Source: Cunninghamella blakesleeana
Taxonomy: Eukaryota > Mucoromycota > Mucoromycetes > Mucorales > Cunninghamellaceae
Reading direction: 5' to 3'
Length of the DNA: 64,000 bases
NCBI GenBank assembly: GCA_017871115.1
Contig: JAFCIZ010000005.1
Span: 3,527,501 to 3,591,500, forward strand
The first letter of the stretch is position 1. Every line of letters starts with the position of its first letter. The notes under the pieces were generated by a model. That model was not told the DNA's origin. It saw nothing but the letters and a program-made list of their open reading frames with translations, and made no database searches. Below, in pieces: positions 62,201 through 64,000 of the stretch. Made by a program: the position numbers and the translations under genes.

Positions 62201-62457
62201 AATTATCATCTATGGTTGATAAAAACGATGGATCATTTGATCCAAGAGGAGGTATACCAGCTTCTTTACAACATATTAAAAGTACTAGACCTGAAGATAT
62301 GTTTTTGTCATCACTTACTATGGGAGTGCAATTAAGATCCCCATCTACAACACCTGATCTACCATCGTCAACAATAAAAAATAGTTGCTCAAATACGGTA
62401 GCGCCAGTATCTTTTGTTCATAATGTGATTGATGATGATATGAATGAACAGCACCAC

Positions 62458-62496
<39 letters not shown>

Positions 62497-62751
62497 AGAT
62501 TAGATCAACTAATGGACATTGATATACTGTCTTGGAATATGAGAACTGATCCTGAACCAGATGTATATCCGAATATGATGGAACAACAACAGCAATCGCA
62601 GCAGCAGCAGCATCAGCAATATCAACAACAACAACAGCAGCAGCAGTATGATATGACCATTCTTTCTAATGAAGTACCTTTTTGGAATCTTCAAAACAGT
62701 ATAAATTTAAGCGAATGGGATATATTTTCAAAACCGAATACGAATAACTAA
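59213..62751 (+). CDS. Zn(2)-Cys(6) fungal transcription factor with Fungal_trans domain and poly-Gln
   Basis: Seven exons (59213-59454, 59605-60243, 60352-60724, 60810-60917, 61059-61437, 61572-61770, 61866-62751) give 941 residues. The binuclear zinc cluster uses Cys39, 42, 49, 57, 60 and 67 (SCDQCRKKKIRCDADIKKPC, then TGCHNSGMQC), followed by a linker and a coiled-coil-like dimerisation stretch (NYVETLENRLKRMEAML). The fungal transcription factor middle domain runs from about 295 to 500: YFTYCHPLCPVINK, TLILFAAYGDILN, the signature MAQDLGLHCN, and RRRIWHMIYMIDRMVAAAYG. A Gln-rich C-terminus with two poly-Gln runs and acidic patches may activate transcription. The layout is that of Xlr1/XlnR-type and related nutrient regulators; target genes unknown. 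Met10 is an alternative start. Confidence 0.93.
62459..62494. repeat. CAG/CAA coding repeat (poly-Gln)
   Basis: Twelve or so Gln codons in the last exon of the Zn2Cys6 factor. A second, interrupted Gln-rich run lies at about 62581-62646. Confidence 0.9.
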
Positions 62752-64000
62752 GATGATATGGATATTTTATAATCATCATTACTACTACTACTATTATTGT
62801 TATTATTATTATTATTATTACTATTATTACTATTATTAATATTATTATTTTCTTTTAATGTACTTTATTATTTTTTATTTACTACTAAAATATCAAAAGT
62901 AAATAAATCATAATAAGTTTAATATCTTTTTATATCCCATTCGAATTGATAATAATAAATTTGTACTAAAAGCATAAATATATACATCAATGATCTATAA
63001 AAAAAATATTTACCAATACCTAGAACAAAAAACTAAAAGAACATTATCTAGGATAATAAAAAAGCGGTATCTATAATTAAAAAAAATTGGTCTACACCGT
63101 AAACAATAAAAAAATAAAAACATTTTGAATAAAAAACCAATCATCGACCTTAAAAGACTAACCAAAACTAAAATGGGCATCCAAAAATCAAAAAAGTTAT
63201 CAAAAATGATAAGGGACTGCCACTAAATACAAAAAACTAATAACATCGAGTGTAATAAAATGATGTCACTAGAAATAATTAATGACACCAGTAACGAAAA
63301 TTACAAAATACAACCAAGAATCCTAAAAGATTAGTACCAATAATTAAAGAGCAGCTACGAAAAAGAAATCACAAAAGATAATCTTCTGGAATCGTAAAAG
63401 ATTACAGTACAAATAAATAAATTTATTACATTAATTCAAATAAAACAGATTTATAGAGTAGTTTCATTATATAATAATATATATATAACAAAAATAGTAT
63501 TTTTAGCATAAAAAAGTGAGTATTTCAGAATTAAAAAATACCTACCAGGAATAATATTATATTACTTAAAGGCCAAATAAATCTATTTTATCAATTCAAT
63601 AAAAAAGTGTAAAAATGCATATAAATTAGATTGCTACATTATAATATACACACATATATATAACAATAACAATAAACATAATATTTATAAAAGAAATAGC
63701 CCTTGGTATAAAAAAGTGCAAAAAAAAAAATTTCAAAATGAATTTTTATAAAAAAATTAAGCCGCCCCTATTCCATCTTCTTTTTTGGTTAGAATAGTTT
63801 TTTTTATATATTTCTTTAAATTTTTTTATTATCTACTTTATAATAATGTTCTTATTTTACTAAAAATCTATAAAAGCTATATTTAATGTCAAAAATAAAT
63901 GCTATAAAAAATTCTATGGTATAGATTTCCTTTTATGGTTTCCAAAAATCTCTTAGTAGGGAAAATTACTCCCTTATTTTTTTTTAGTTTTAGTCTTTTT
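62752..64000. other. Right-end region without recognised gene
   Basis: A/T rich. The first ~120 bases are (ATT)n-like and form the 3' flank of the Zn2Cys6 factor. Around 63130-63410 the phrase TAAAAGA(C/T)TA recurs three times. ATAAAAAAGTG recurs around 63509, 63600 and 63708. GCCGCCCC near 63762 is the only G/C-rich block. No open frame with family features is seen on either strand. Confidence 0.55.

Overview
This window is eukaryotic nuclear DNA from a fungus. It is very A+T rich between genes, with long A/T homopolymers and (TA)n tracts. Its genes carry many short GT-AG introns, and their products are fungal orthologues (Atg1, Vac8, Cyclin C/Ssn8, Hom3 aspartokinase, Zn2Cys6 factors). An SMN orthologue, an Arf6 orthologue and an Rrm4-like RRM+MLLE protein, together with the base composition, suggest an early-diverging filamentous fungus, most likely Mucoromycota. 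That placement is an inference, because no rRNA or other marker is present.

Layout, left to right. A 5' fragment of cytosolic tryptophanyl-tRNA synthetase (-) is followed by a forkhead factor (-) and a CBS/PB1 protein with a C-terminal membrane anchor (-). That last gene diverges from the SDH assembly factor SDHAF2/Sdh5 (+). Next come a Hal4/Hal5-like protein kinase (+) and an Arf6-type GTPase (-). An intact F-box gene (+) is followed by a heavily decayed tandem copy of itself. Then come pyrroline-5-carboxylate reductase (+), a zinc-cluster/poly-Q factor (-) and Atg1 (-), which diverges from the RRM+MLLE protein (+). Cmc2, an NFX1-type zinc-finger protein and an A20/AN1 protein (all -) lead to SMN (-), which diverges from a seven-helix receptor-like protein (+). 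Vac8 (-) and RPS13 (-) follow. RPS13 diverges from the CCA-adding enzyme (+). The right end holds an acyltransferase, a small OCIA-like membrane protein, Cyclin C, aspartokinase and a large Zn2Cys6 factor (all +), then about 1.2 kb with no recognisable gene.

Exon models were built by hand from reading frame, GT-AG boundaries and protein-family continuity. All introns close in frame, and several finished proteins match their family's length closely (Arf6 181 aa, RPS13 151 aa, Vac8 583 aa, Cyclin C 267 aa, P5CR 289 aa).

The genes are mostly unlinked housekeeping and regulatory genes. I see no biosynthetic cluster, intact transposon, CRISPR array or convincing tRNA/rRNA gene. The most interesting observations are local. 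They are the decaying F-box duplicate, one ARM repeat per exon with uniform phase-1 introns in Vac8, a possible 4-nt microexon in the receptor-like gene, a strong hairpin inside an RPS13 intron, a Tudor-less SMN, a recurrent CG-containing element followed by an A/T tract upstream of many genes, and a CCG-N8-CGG palindrome in front of a zinc-cluster factor.
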